Shown piece after piece: positions 55,582 through 63,949 of a stretch of 64,000 nt of DNA (positions are counted from its first letter, which is position 1; every line of letters begins with the position of its first letter). A program made the translations under genes and the position numbers. Source of the stretch: Novosphingobium lindaniclasticum LE124 (GTDB taxonomy: Bacteria; Pseudomonadota; Alphaproteobacteria; Sphingomonadales; Sphingomonadaceae); the NCBI RefSeq assembly GCF_000445125.1, contig NZ_ATHL01000089.1:20041-84040 (forward strand), read 5' to 3'. Below the pieces are notes generated by a model. That model saw only the letters and a program-made list of their open reading frames with translations, was not told the DNA's origin and did no database searches.

Positions 55582-57654
55582 ATGACCAGCACCGTTCCGC
55601 CTGCCCAACAGTCTGATACTTCCGAGGAATTGCGCCGCATCGCCGGCATGGCGCGTATGGGCAGGCTTGACGAAGCTGCGGACGCCGTCGTTTCGGCACT
55701 GGCCGCCGCGCCGAACGATGCGGCACTGGCGGCCCTGGCCGGCGCGGTGGAGTTTCATCGCGGCCAGTTCGAACGGGCCGCGACATATCTGCAGCGCGCG
55801 CATGCCTTGCGTCCGCAGGATCTTGTGGTGCGGACCAATCTCGCCGATTCCTACTTGCGCACGGATCGCAAGGAGCAGGCCCTGGCGCTATGCGACGAAG
55901 CCTCGGCCATGGCCGAGCCTAGTCTGCGGCTGGCGCGGATTGCTGCCCATCTCTCGCAGGACGCCGGTGAGTTTGGGCGGGCGGTCAGACTCTACCGCCA
56001 TGTGCTGGCGCGTCAGCCGGATGACTGGTCGCTGCTGAACAATCTCGGCAATGCGCTCAGCGAGGAGGGGCACCATTCCGAAGCGGTGGAGGTGCTGCGC
56101 CGCGCGATGGTGCTGGCGCCGGATTCGCCGCCGATCCGTGTGAACCTGGGAACGGCGCTGCTGAAGGCGGGCCGGGTGGAGGAGGGCGAGCGCATCCTGC
56201 GCGATGCTGCCCGCGATTTCCCCCAGGATCACGTGCCGCTGCTGACTCTCGCCACGTTCTACCACGAGATCGGCATGGAGGATCGGCAGTACGAGGCGAT
56301 CGCCGAAGCCGCGCGGCGCGCCCCGCAGGATGCCGGCTTGCAGTCCAATTATGGTCAGGAGGCCGCGCGTCGGAACGACTATGCCATAGCGGAAGACCGT
56401 TTCGAGGCGGCGCTGGCGATCGAGCCTGGACTCGGACCCTCCTTCGTCGGTCTTGCGGCCGTCTACGAACGCAGCAACCGCGAGGCGGAACTGCAGCCTC
56501 TGCGTGCCCGCGCTCTCACTGGCGGTGCCGACGCGGAATCCATCGCCTTCATCGATGCCCTCCGCTTCAAGCGGGCCGACAGGTTCGAAGAGGCTTTCGC
56601 CGCATTGGAGCAATCCGGCGAAGTGGTCATGGCCAATCGCCGCCACCAGTTGCGCGGGATCATGCTCGATCGCATGGGGCGCTACGATCAGGCGTTCGAG
56701 GCCTTTACGGCGATGAACGCAAGCCTGCTGGAAGAGCCGTCCCGCCCCGGCGAACGCGCGGAGCGCTTCCGTGCGGACATGGCCCGCGATCGTGCCCTGG
56801 TCACGCCGCCGTGGATCGCGACGTGGAGCGAGGCACCGGCAGCCGAGCGCGCCTCGCCCGTCATCCTGCTCGGTTTTCCTCGCTCGGGCACGACCTTGCT
56901 CGACACGATGCTGATGACTGCGGCGAACACGCTGGTTCTGGAGGAGGAACCTTACTTCGCGGAAATCGAAGCCGATCTTGGCGGTGTTGCAGCCCTGGCC
57001 GGGATCGATGCTGCAGCGATAGCACAAGCGCGAGCGCGCTATTTCCGGAGTGCTTCGACACATGGCACGCTTGGCGCCGAGACGCTGGTGATCGACAAAC
57101 ACCCGCTGCACCTCGGCAAAGTGCCGGTGATCCGCCGCCTCTTTCCCGATGCCCGTTACGTGCTGGCGCTGCGGCATCCTTGCGACGTCGTCCTGAGCTG
57201 CTTCATCACCAATTTCCGCACCAACAACGCGATGAGCAATTTCCTGAACCTGGAAGCAGCGGCGAGGTTCTACGACCTTGCGTTCTCCTATTGGGAGCAG
57301 GCGCGAGCGGCGTTCGGCCTGCCGGTGCATACGGTGGTCTACGAAAGGTTGGTCACGGACCAATCGCGAGAGCTTGCACCGTTGTTCGACTGGCTAGGCG
57401 TGCCCTGGGCAGGCGAGGGCTTCGATCACCGGGAGGCGGCACGATCGCGGGGGGTCGTGCGAACCGCCAGTTACGCGCAAGTCACGGAGGCGGTCTATAC
57501 CCGCTCCGCAGGTCGCTGGCGCCGCTATGAAAAGCATCTAGAACCGGTGCTGGACATCTTGCGTCCCTGGGTGGAACGCTTCGGTTATTCGCTCGAAGAC
57601 GACCGCGTGCCTGTCTGGAGCGAGACTTCCGGCATCGTTGCCGATTCGCTCTGA
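55582..57654 (+). CDS. TPR-repeat sulfotransferase
   Basis: This 690-residue protein has at least eight TPR-type helix pairs (about 15-410; for example DWSLLNNLGNALSEEGHHSEAVEVLRRAMVLAPDSPPIRVNLGTALLKAGRVEEGE) followed by a sulfotransferase domain. The PAPS-binding motifs are GFPRSGTTLLDTML (from about residue 430, 5'-phosphosulfate loop) and LALRHPCDVVLSCF (from about 527, 3'-phosphate). TPR-sulfotransferases resemble tyrosylprotein sulfotransferases, so the target could be a protein or peptide; this is inference. No signal peptide, so cytoplasmic. It is the first gene of an operon with two oxygenase genes. Confidence 0.92.
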   Translation: MTSTVPPAQQSDTSEELRRIAGMARMGRLDEAADAVVSALAAAPNDAALAALAGAVEFHRGQFERAATYLQRAHALRPQDLVVRTNLADSYLRTDRKEQALALCDEASAMAEPSLRLARIAAHLSQDAGEFGRAVRLYRHVLARQPDDWSLLNNLGNALSEEGHHSEAVEVLRRAMVLAPDSPPIRVNLGTALLKAGRVEEGERILRDAARDFPQDHVPLLTLATFYHEIGMEDRQYEAIAEAARRAPQDAGLQSNYGQEAARRNDYAIAEDRFEAALAIEPGLGPSFVGLAAVYERSNREAELQPLRARALTGGADAESIAFIDALRFKRADRFEEAFAALEQSGEVVMANRRHQLRGIMLDRMGRYDQAFEAFTAMNASLLEEPSRPGERAERFRADMARDRALVTPPWIATWSEAPAAERASPVILLGFPRSGTTLLDTMLMTAANTLVLEEEPYFAEIEADLGGVAALAGIDAAAIAQARARYFRSASTHGTLGAETLVIDKHPLHLGKVPVIRRLFPDARYVLALRHPCDVVLSCFITNFRTNNAMSNFLNLEAAARFYDLAFSYWEQARAAFGLPVHTVVYERLVTDQSRELAPLFDWLGVPWAGEGFDHREAARSRGVVRTASYAQVTEAVYTRSAGRWRRYEKHLEPVLDILRPWVERFGYSLEDDRVPVWSETSGIVADSL

Positions 57655-57669
57655 ACGCTCGGGGGGGCG

Positions 57670-58863
57670 ATGAACATAGGGGTGTCGATTTTCGCGGACG
57701 TCGACCGGCTTACGGCAGCCGGCGATCTTGCCGGTGCGGCGCAGGCGCTGGAGACGGTGCTGGCTTCCGGCTCGACGGGGTTGCCGGCGGCGGGGCTGGT
57801 TGCGCAGTGGCTCAAGCTGGCGGGGCTGCGGCGGGCGCTGCGGCAGCCGCACCAGGCTTTGGAGGCTGTATACCGGGCGTTGGAGCAGGCTCCGCTGGAC
57901 TTCATGGCGCTGGTCATGCGAGCCGGTCTGCTGGAGCGGGTCGGCGATGGGCAGGCCGGTGCCGCCTGGGGAGAAGCGCTTGCGCACGTACCGGAGGGTC
58001 CGCTGCCGCCGCCGCTCGAAGCGGCGATCGTTGCCGGCCGGACCTTTCACGCGGCTTGGGTGGAGGAGCAGGAGCGCGAACTCGCTAAGGCCGCCCAGCC
58101 GGCAGAGGGCGACGACAACCGGCCGGAATCCTCGACCGACGCGGATCACGCATGGCGCCTCGCCCGCTTTCGCGACAACATCCTGCGCAAGACGCGCGTC
58201 TACCACAGCGAGCCGACCCACTTCCATTATCCCGGCCTGGTCGAGCGCGAGTTCCATCCTCGGCACACCGTTCCCTGGCTGGCCGAGGTGGAAGGCGCTT
58301 TCGCGGATATCCGGGCCGAGATGCTGGCTCTGCTTCACTCGGAGCGGGCCGAACTCGAACCCTATATCCAGTATGAAGAGCGCGAAAATCTGGCCCAGTG
58401 GCGCCCGCTCAACCGCAACCGGGACTGGAGCGCGATCCATCTCCTGCGGCATGGCGCGATCGTGCCGCACCATGCGGCGCAGGCGCCGCGCACGATGGAA
58501 TTGCTGTCGCGCCTGCCGCAGCCGCAAGTACCGGGCGCTTCGCCCAACGCGATGTTCTCGCTGCTGGCCCCGCACACGGCAATCCCCCCGCATGTCGGCG
58601 TCGACAACACCCGGCTGGTCTGTCACCTGCCGCTCGTGGTGCCGCCGGGTTGCTGGTTCCGGGTCGGTGCCGAGACCCGCGACTGGCGCGAGGGAGAGGC
58701 TTTCGCCTTCGACGACACCATGGAGCACGAAGCCATGAACCCCACGGACCTGCTCCGCGTCGTGCTGATCTTCGACGCATGGCACCCCGGGCTGACGCAG
58801 GGCGAGCGTGAAGCGGTGGCGGCAACCATCGCAGCGGCGGGCCGCGGAACGGCGGGACGGTGA
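57670..58863 (+). CDS. Aspartyl/asparaginyl beta-hydroxylase-like protein
   Basis: This 397-residue protein has a TPR-like helical N-terminus (about 1-150) and a C-terminal Asp/Asn beta-hydroxylase domain. HYPGLVEREFHPRHTVPW and LLAPHTAIPPHVGVDNTRLVCHLPLVVP are typical, with His308 and His353 (TMEHEA) as iron ligands and Arg in LLRVVLIFD as 2-oxoglutarate partner. As in animal AspH, a third acidic ligand may be missing; Asp312 lies four residues after His308. It would hydroxylate Asp/Asn side chains of a protein or peptide. It lies 15 nt after the sulfotransferase gene and overlaps the next by 4 nt (GTGA). Confidence 0.88.
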   Translation: MNIGVSIFADVDRLTAAGDLAGAAQALETVLASGSTGLPAAGLVAQWLKLAGLRRALRQPHQALEAVYRALEQAPLDFMALVMRAGLLERVGDGQAGAAWGEALAHVPEGPLPPPLEAAIVAGRTFHAAWVEEQERELAKAAQPAEGDDNRPESSTDADHAWRLARFRDNILRKTRVYHSEPTHFHYPGLVEREFHPRHTVPWLAEVEGAFADIRAEMLALLHSERAELEPYIQYEERENLAQWRPLNRNRDWSAIHLLRHGAIVPHHAAQAPRTMELLSRLPQPQVPGASPNAMFSLLAPHTAIPPHVGVDNTRLVCHLPLVVPPGCWFRVGAETRDWREGEAFAFDDTMEHEAMNPTDLLRVVLIFDAWHPGLTQGEREAVAATIAAAGRGTAGR

Positions 58864-60350
58864 ACGGGTCGATGACGAACGAACGCGAGGCCTTGGCACA
58901 GCTTGCCGAACGAGCTCTGGCGCGCGGCGAAGAAGAGGAGGCGGAAGCCCGCCTGACCGCATGGCTGGCGCGCAACCGGCCCGATGTCGGCCTGCTGCAT
59001 TGGACGGCCATGCTGCGCCGCGCGCTCGATCGGCGCGAGGGGGCGATGGCCGCACTGGAAGCGGCGATGGCCATGGCGCCCGACAATGCCGGCGTCGTTC
59101 ACGCGCTCGCGCACGTCTCGCTGGAGGCCGGACGGCCGGCGTCCCATCTGTTCGAACGGGCTACTCTGCTGGCCCCGGCGAAAGCGGAGATCCGCCTGGG
59201 TCTGGCTTCGGCGCGATTGGCGGAAGGAGAGGGCAGGCGCGGACTGGTGGAGCTGGAAGCGATGCTCGCCGCCAATCCCGGCTGGATGGAAGGACATCGG
59301 CAGTTCGCCCAGCTTGCGGCGATGGTCGGCGAAGGGGACCGTGCTTTTTCGACGATTGAGGCGGCCTTGCAGCGTTTTGCGCAAAGCCATGCCTTGCGCA
59401 GCCTGGCCATAGATCTGCTGCTCTCCGGCGAGCGCCATGCGGACGCGCTTGCCGCGGCCGATCGGGCCATTGCCGTGCATGGGCCGCTGCGCCCGTTCCT
59501 GGTCGCACGGGCTGCGGCGCTTGACGAACTCGGCCGCGCGGAAGAGGCGGCTGCGACATTCGACAGGCCAGAGCTGGCGGGTGCCGAAGCCGCCGATCAG
59601 GGCCTTGCGGTCTGGCGACTGCGTCATCTGCTGCGCACCGGCGATCTGGCGCGCGCGGTCGCGGAGATCGAGCCCTGGCTGACGGCACCGGGGGCGGAAG
59701 CGATCTGGCCCTATGCCGCGCTTGCGTGGCGGTGCGCCGGCGATCCGCGATCGGATTGGCTCGACGGGCAGGAGGGGCTGATCAGGATCGTCGATCTCGA
59801 TCCGCAGGCCCTGGGGCTTGAATCGCTGCTACCGCTACTGCGCGGGCTTCATGCCCGGTCCGGGCGTTTTCTGGATCAGTCGGTGCGCGGGGGCACGCAG
59901 ACGGACGGCATATTGCTTGCGCGGTGCGAGCCGGAAATCGCCCGCCTGCGCGAGGTCCTGCGGCAAGAGGTTGCCGCCTTCCAGGCCGCCTTGCCGCCTG
60001 CCGATTCCTCTCACCCCATGCTGGGAGTCAAGCGTACCGCTCGCCCGCGCTTTGCCGGGAGCTGGTCGGTGCGGCTGGCGGGAGCGGGATTCCATGCGGC
60101 GCACCACCACCCGCAAGGCTGGATCAGTTCCGCGCTCTACCTCTCCGTTCCCGAGGACCTTCCTTCCGGCGAGGGATGGCTGGACATCGGCGGTGCGCCG
60201 GAGGGGCTGGGCGGTCACATCGCGCCGCGCCGGTCCGTGGAGCCGCGCCCGGCGCGGCTCGTGCTGTTCCCATCGTGGATGTGGCACGCCACCAGACCCT
60301 TCGCGGCCGGCGAGCGTCTGACGGTCGCCTTCGACATCGCCCGTACTTGA
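58860..60350 (+). CDS. TPR-repeat putative 2OG-Fe(II) oxygenase
   Basis: This 496-residue protein has TPR-like repeats from 5 to about 330 (REGAMAALEAAMAMAPDNAGVVHALAHVSLEAG) and a C-terminal domain of the putative 2OG-Fe(II) oxygenase family: RFAGSWSVRLAGAGFHAAHHHPQGWISSALYLSVPE and RLVLFPSWMWHATRPFAAGERLTVAFDI. His in HHHPQGW and in MWHATRPF are likely iron ligands. The GTG at 58860 overlaps the upstream stop; an ATG at 58872 is an alternative. The TPR domains shared with the sulfotransferase gene suggest the operon's enzymes act on protein or peptide targets. No signal peptide. Confidence 0.86.
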   Translation: MNGSMTNEREALAQLAERALARGEEEEAEARLTAWLARNRPDVGLLHWTAMLRRALDRREGAMAALEAAMAMAPDNAGVVHALAHVSLEAGRPASHLFERATLLAPAKAEIRLGLASARLAEGEGRRGLVELEAMLAANPGWMEGHRQFAQLAAMVGEGDRAFSTIEAALQRFAQSHALRSLAIDLLLSGERHADALAAADRAIAVHGPLRPFLVARAAALDELGRAEEAAATFDRPELAGAEAADQGLAVWRLRHLLRTGDLARAVAEIEPWLTAPGAEAIWPYAALAWRCAGDPRSDWLDGQEGLIRIVDLDPQALGLESLLPLLRGLHARSGRFLDQSVRGGTQTDGILLARCEPEIARLREVLRQEVAAFQAALPPADSSHPMLGVKRTARPRFAGSWSVRLAGAGFHAAHHHPQGWISSALYLSVPEDLPSGEGWLDIGGAPEGLGGHIAPRRSVEPRPARLVLFPSWMWHATRPFAAGERLTVAFDIART

Positions 60351-60432
60351 ACTGCGATACGTCCCGATTTACCTTCGTTTCATCCAGTCTTTCGGCGTGA
60401 GAACCGCAGGGTCGGCGCCTTGGAGTTGCACG

Positions 60433-60720
60433 ATGCACATGCTCACCAAAATTGCGGCCGCTTGCTGCGCCCTCCCGGCCGTCCCCGCCCTGGCAAGCAC
60501 TCCCACGCCGCAGACGGCACCGGTGGCGCCTGCTGCGGTTCCCGGCGCGGATGCCGCCAAGCAGGACCCGATCGTCTGCGAACGCGTGACCGAGATCGGC
60601 TCGCGTCTGCGCGCCAAGAAGATCTGCATGACCAAGAGCGAGTGGGCGGAACAACGCCGCGGCGATCGCTCGAATATCGAGCGCTCCCAGGTCCAGCGCG
60701 GGCTTGACCCGGTCGGCTGA
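60433..60720 (+). CDS. Small secreted protein, hypothetical
   Basis: This 95-residue protein has a signal peptide (MLTKIAAACCALPAVPALAS). A Pro/Ala-rich linker is followed by a compact basic domain with two cysteines: DPIVCERVTEIGSRLRAKKICMTKSEWAEQRRGDRSNIERSQ. Similar short secreted proteins with the C..TGSR...KICMTKSEWAEQRR pattern recur in sphingomonads (recollection). Function unknown. The ATG at 60433 or 60439 both fit. It lies 82 nt after the TPR-oxygenase gene and probably has its own transcript. Confidence 0.8.
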   Translation: MHMLTKIAAACCALPAVPALASTPTPQTAPVAPAAVPGADAAKQDPIVCERVTEIGSRLRAKKICMTKSEWAEQRRGDRSNIERSQVQRGLDPVG

Positions 60721-60860
60721 TGTCACGGGCAGGCGATTTCTCCATGCTCGGTTGACCTCTTTGTCCTGGCTGCTTAACCGGTTGATTAAATCATCGGGCA
60801 GCAGGGGCGGCGCCGGACCTTCCGGCGGCGTCCTGTTCGCGAGCAGGAAGGGGAAGCAGC

Positions 60861-61646
60861 ATGAAACTGGACAGCAGCCTTGCCGCGGTCGTTACCGGCG
60901 CGGCATCGGGTCTCGGCGCGGCTACCGCACGCGCGCTGGCGGGGCAGGGCGTGAAGGTCGCGGTGTTCGACCTCAATGAAGAGGCAGGCGAGGCGATCGC
61001 GGCCGAGATCGGCGGCGTGTTCTGCAAGGTCGACGTGACCGACGACGCCAGCGTCGATGCCGGTTTCGCCAAGGCCCGCAGCGCGCATGGGCAGGAGCGC
61101 GTGCTCGTCAATTGCGCCGGTATCGCACCTGCCGCCAAGACCGTGGGCAAGAACCGCGAAACCGGCGTGCCCCGTGCCCACGACATGGCGCTGTTCGAGA
61201 AGGCGATCGGCATCAACCTCATCGGCACCTTCCGCTGCATCAGCAAGTCGGCTGCCGGGATGGTCACGCTCGATCCGCTGGACGCCGCCGGGACCAGGGG
61301 CGCCATCGTCAACACTGCCTCGGTGGCGGCGCAGGACGGGCAGATCGGGCAGGCGGCCTATGCGGCTTCGAAAGGCGGCGTGCTCGCGATGACTCTGCCG
61401 GTCGCGCGCGATCTCATGAGCGAGGGTATTCGCGTCAACACGATCCTGCCGGGCATTTTCGAGACGCCGATGATGACGGGTATGCCGCAGCAGGTGCAGG
61501 ATGCCCTCGCCGCCATGGTGCCGTTTCCCAAGCGCCTTGGAAAGCCCGAGGAATATGCCAGGCTGGCGCTGTTCCTGCTCGAACACGACTACATGAACGG
61601 CGAAGCCATCCGGCTCGACGGTGCGATCCGCATGGGGCCGAAGTAA
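60861..61646 (+). CDS. SDR family oxidoreductase (3-hydroxyacyl-CoA dehydrogenase-like)
   Basis: This 261-residue NAD(H)-dependent SDR has the cofactor motif TGAASGLG, NCAG and an active site with Ser in NTASVAA and YAASK 13 residues later. The insert KTVGKNRETGVPRAHDMALFEKAIGINLIGTF and the end LEHDYMNGEAIRLDGAIRMGP are typical of the HSD17B10/short-chain 3-hydroxyacyl-CoA dehydrogenase group. Fatty-acid or branched-chain acyl-CoA oxidation is therefore likely. AGGAAGGGGAAG precedes the ATG. It is followed by a TetR gene after 20 nt, suggesting local control. Confidence 0.88.
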   Translation: MKLDSSLAAVVTGAASGLGAATARALAGQGVKVAVFDLNEEAGEAIAAEIGGVFCKVDVTDDASVDAGFAKARSAHGQERVLVNCAGIAPAAKTVGKNRETGVPRAHDMALFEKAIGINLIGTFRCISKSAAGMVTLDPLDAAGTRGAIVNTASVAAQDGQIGQAAYAASKGGVLAMTLPVARDLMSEGIRVNTILPGIFETPMMTGMPQQVQDALAAMVPFPKRLGKPEEYARLALFLLEHDYMNGEAIRLDGAIRMGPK

Positions 61647-61666
61647 GGGGCCGCAGGGTAACGAAG

Positions 61667-62308
61667 ATGGTGCAGGGCTCTTCCTCGGCCGAGCACGGCG
61701 GTCCGCCTCCCGGCGCGCGGGCGCAATTGCTGGATACCGCGAGCGCGATCATGCGCGAGGGCGACGTGATCGACATCTCGCTCTCCGAGCTGTCGCTGCG
61801 ATCCGGTCTCAATTCGGCGTTGGTGAAGTATTACTTCGGCAACAAGGCCGGGCTGCTCAAGGCGCTGCTCGACCGGGACTGGCAGGCGATCGTTACCAGC
61901 GTGGATGCGCTGCTGGCGAAGGACGGCTGGTCGCCGGAAGCCAAGCTGCGGCGCCACCTCTGGAAGGTCGTCGATACCTTCTACGAAGTGCCCTATCTCA
62001 ACCGCCTGACCATGCGCATGGTGCGCGAGAGCGACGATACCGAGGCGCGTCGCATCGCAGACTGCTATCTCTCGCCGATCTACCGCGCCTATGAGGAGCT
62101 GATCGGCGACGGGGTGCGGGCAGGCGTGTTCCGTGAAATCGATCCGCAACTCTTCTACTTTACGGTGACCGGCGCGGTGGACCGCTTCTTCTCGGCGCGG
62201 CTGGTGCTGAAGCATTGTTTCGACCAGGACACGTTGACCGAGGAACTGCGCGACCGCTACCGCGAGCACACCATCGACATCATCATGGCAGGTATCCTTG
62301 CGCGCTGA
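61667..62308 (+). CDS. TetR-family transcriptional regulator
   Basis: This 213-residue regulator has the N-terminal helix-turn-helix (ISLSELSLRSGLNSALVKYYFGNKAGLLKALLD, about 36-70), a good TetR match. The C-terminal ligand domain is all-helical. It probably controls the SDR gene upstream and itself in response to an acyl-CoA or similar small molecule (inference). The ATG at 61667 is the first in frame after the SDR stop and lies close to GGGTAACGA; the ribosome site is weak. Its last 11 nt overlap the MTAP gene. Confidence 0.87.
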   Translation: MVQGSSSAEHGGPPPGARAQLLDTASAIMREGDVIDISLSELSLRSGLNSALVKYYFGNKAGLLKALLDRDWQAIVTSVDALLAKDGWSPEAKLRRHLWKVVDTFYEVPYLNRLTMRMVRESDDTEARRIADCYLSPIYRAYEELIGDGVRAGVFREIDPQLFYFTVTGAVDRFFSARLVLKHCFDQDTLTEELRDRYREHTIDIIMAGILAR

Positions 62309-63188
62309 GAAAAGCAGCTTCTGGCACATCGGCATCATCGGCGGTTCGGGTCTGACCGCCGGCATCGAACTGGAGGAGGCGCAGGAGATCTCCGTCTCCA
62401 GTCCGTTCGGGGCGGCTTCCGGGCCGGTGACGACGGGGCGGCTGGGCGGCGTGCGATTCACGTTCATCGCCCGCCACGGCGCCGGCCATGCGATCCCGCC
62501 CTCCTCGGTGAACTACCGCGCCAATATCGACGTGCTCAACCGCTGCGGGGTGACGGACGTGCTCGCGCTGTCCGCCATCGGTTCGCTGCGGGAGGAGATG
62601 GCGCCGGGGCATATGGTCATGGTGGACCAGTTCATCGACCGCACCACCAGTCGAGAGGGCAGTTTCTTCGGCACCGGGCTGGTGGCGCATGTGAGCCTGG
62701 CCGATCCGGTCTGTCCGCGTCTTTCCGCAGTGGCGGGAGCGGCGGCGGAAGCCGCCGGGGCGAAAGTCCACCCTGCCGGGTGCTATCTCGCGATGGAAGG
62801 CCCGCAGTTCTCCACGCGCGCGGAAAGCCGCATGTACCGCGCCTGGGGAGCGGACGTGATCGGCATGACCGGCATGCCGGAAGCCCGTCTCGCGCGGGAG
62901 GCGGAACTGCCTTATGCGATGCTCGGCATGGTTACCGACTACGACGCCTGGCGCGAGGAAGAGGCGGGCGTCGAGGTCAGCCATGTCCTGGAAGTCATGC
63001 ACGCCAACGCCCGCGTGGCGCGCGATACGCTGCGCAAGCTGGCGGCAAACCTTCCGCCGGAGCGCGCGCCCAGTCCGATCGACAGGGCGCTGGATCATGC
63101 GGTGATCACGGCGCCCGGTGCGCGCGATCCGGGCGTGGTCGCCCGGCTCGATGCGGTGGCCTGCCGCCTGTTCGGGACCCGCGACTGA
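62298..63188 (+). CDS. 5'-methylthioadenosine/methylthioinosine phosphorylase
   Basis: This 296-residue PNP/MTAP-family enzyme splits methylthioadenosine or methylthioinosine with phosphate in the methionine salvage pathway. It shows IGIIGGSGL, FIARHGAGHAIPPSSVNYRANIDVL with the phosphate and purine site, ALSAIGSLREEMAPG, YLAMEGPQFSTRAESRMYRAWGADVIGMTGMPEARLAREAELPYAML and TDYDAW. The start is TTG, the only in-frame candidate that keeps the whole N-terminal domain, with CAGG upstream; it overlaps the TetR gene by 11 nt. Whether the base is adenine or hypoxanthine cannot be settled by eye. Confidence 0.88.
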   Translation: MRAEKSSFWHIGIIGGSGLTAGIELEEAQEISVSSPFGAASGPVTTGRLGGVRFTFIARHGAGHAIPPSSVNYRANIDVLNRCGVTDVLALSAIGSLREEMAPGHMVMVDQFIDRTTSREGSFFGTGLVAHVSLADPVCPRLSAVAGAAAEAAGAKVHPAGCYLAMEGPQFSTRAESRMYRAWGADVIGMTGMPEARLAREAELPYAMLGMVTDYDAWREEEAGVEVSHVLEVMHANARVARDTLRKLAANLPPERAPSPIDRALDHAVITAPGARDPGVVARLDAVACRLFGTRD

Positions 63189-63196
63189 ACTGAGGC

Positions 63197-63877
63197 TCAG
63201 CCGCCGCGCGTGACCGGAATGAGTGCGCCGGTAACGGCGCGCGCCGCGTCCGAGGCGAGGAAGCCGATCACCTCCGCGACCGCCTCTGGCTGAACCCAGG
63301 TGGAGAAATCGGCGTCCGGCATGTCGGCCCGGTTGGTCGGCGTGTCGATAATGCTGGGCAGTATGGCATTGACGGTGACGGAGGTGCCCGCGAGTTCCTC
63401 GGCCAGCGCTTCGGTCAGGCGGTGGACGCCGGACTTGGAGGCCGCGTAGGCGCCCATGCCCATGCCGGCTTTGACCGCTGCGCCCGCGCCGATGCTGATG
63501 ACGCGGCCCGCTGCCGAGGCCTTGAGCCGGGGCAGGGCAAGCTGGGTGATGGTTACAGCGGTGGTGAGGTTCATCGCCTGCATCCGCGCCCAACTCGCCA
63601 GCGATCCGCCTTCCAAGGTTTCCCAGGTGAAACCGCCGGCGACATTGACCAGCACGTCGATACCGCCCTGGGCAGAGACGACTTCGTCCAGCGCGCCTTG
63701 CGTCGCTGCGGCATCGGTCAGATCGACGCCGCCGATGTCCAGCGCACCGACGAGCGGCGTGCGGGCTTCCGGCGCGAAGTCGATGCGGGCCACTTTGTCT
63801 CCGCTGCGCGCGAAAGCTGCGGCCACCGCTGCGCCGAGAATGCCGAAACCACCGGTGACGATAACCGAACGTGCCAT
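63197..63877 (-). CDS. SDR family oxidoreductase, serine-less active site
   Basis: This 226-residue SDR has TGGFGILG near the N-terminus, NVAGGF, and YAASKSG. The catalytic Ser expected 13 residues before the Tyr is Ala (ISIGAGAAVKAG), so the usual Ser-Tyr-Lys triad is incomplete. This may be a subfamily trait with another residue helping. It could be a reductase with altered chemistry or a binding protein. It converges on the MTAP gene (8-nt gap) and its upstream side leads to the tandem repeat at the window edge. Confidence 0.87.
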   Translation of the reverse strand: MARSVIVTGGFGILGAAVAAAFARSGDKVARIDFAPEARTPLVGALDIGGVDLTDAAATQGALDEVVSAQGGIDVLVNVAGGFTWETLEGGSLASWARMQAMNLTTAVTITQLALPRLKASAAGRVISIGAGAAVKAGMGMGAYAASKSGVHRLTEALAEELAGTSVTVNAILPSIIDTPTNRADMPDADFSTWVQPEAVAEVIGFLASDAARAVTGALIPVTRGG

Positions 63878-63949
63878 GAGAACTCCTCGTTTTCGACGCG
63901 AGGCTAACGGCCTGCCGGGCGCACGGCAAGGCGCCGAGGCAGGACAATG

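Noticed and set aside
60770..60800. CtrA box (TTAA-N7-TTAA) near 60774
   Set aside because: TTAACCGGTTGATTAA has an 8-nt rather than 7-nt spacer, and a nearby TTAACAT at 16184 is only a half site; too weak to report as a feature.
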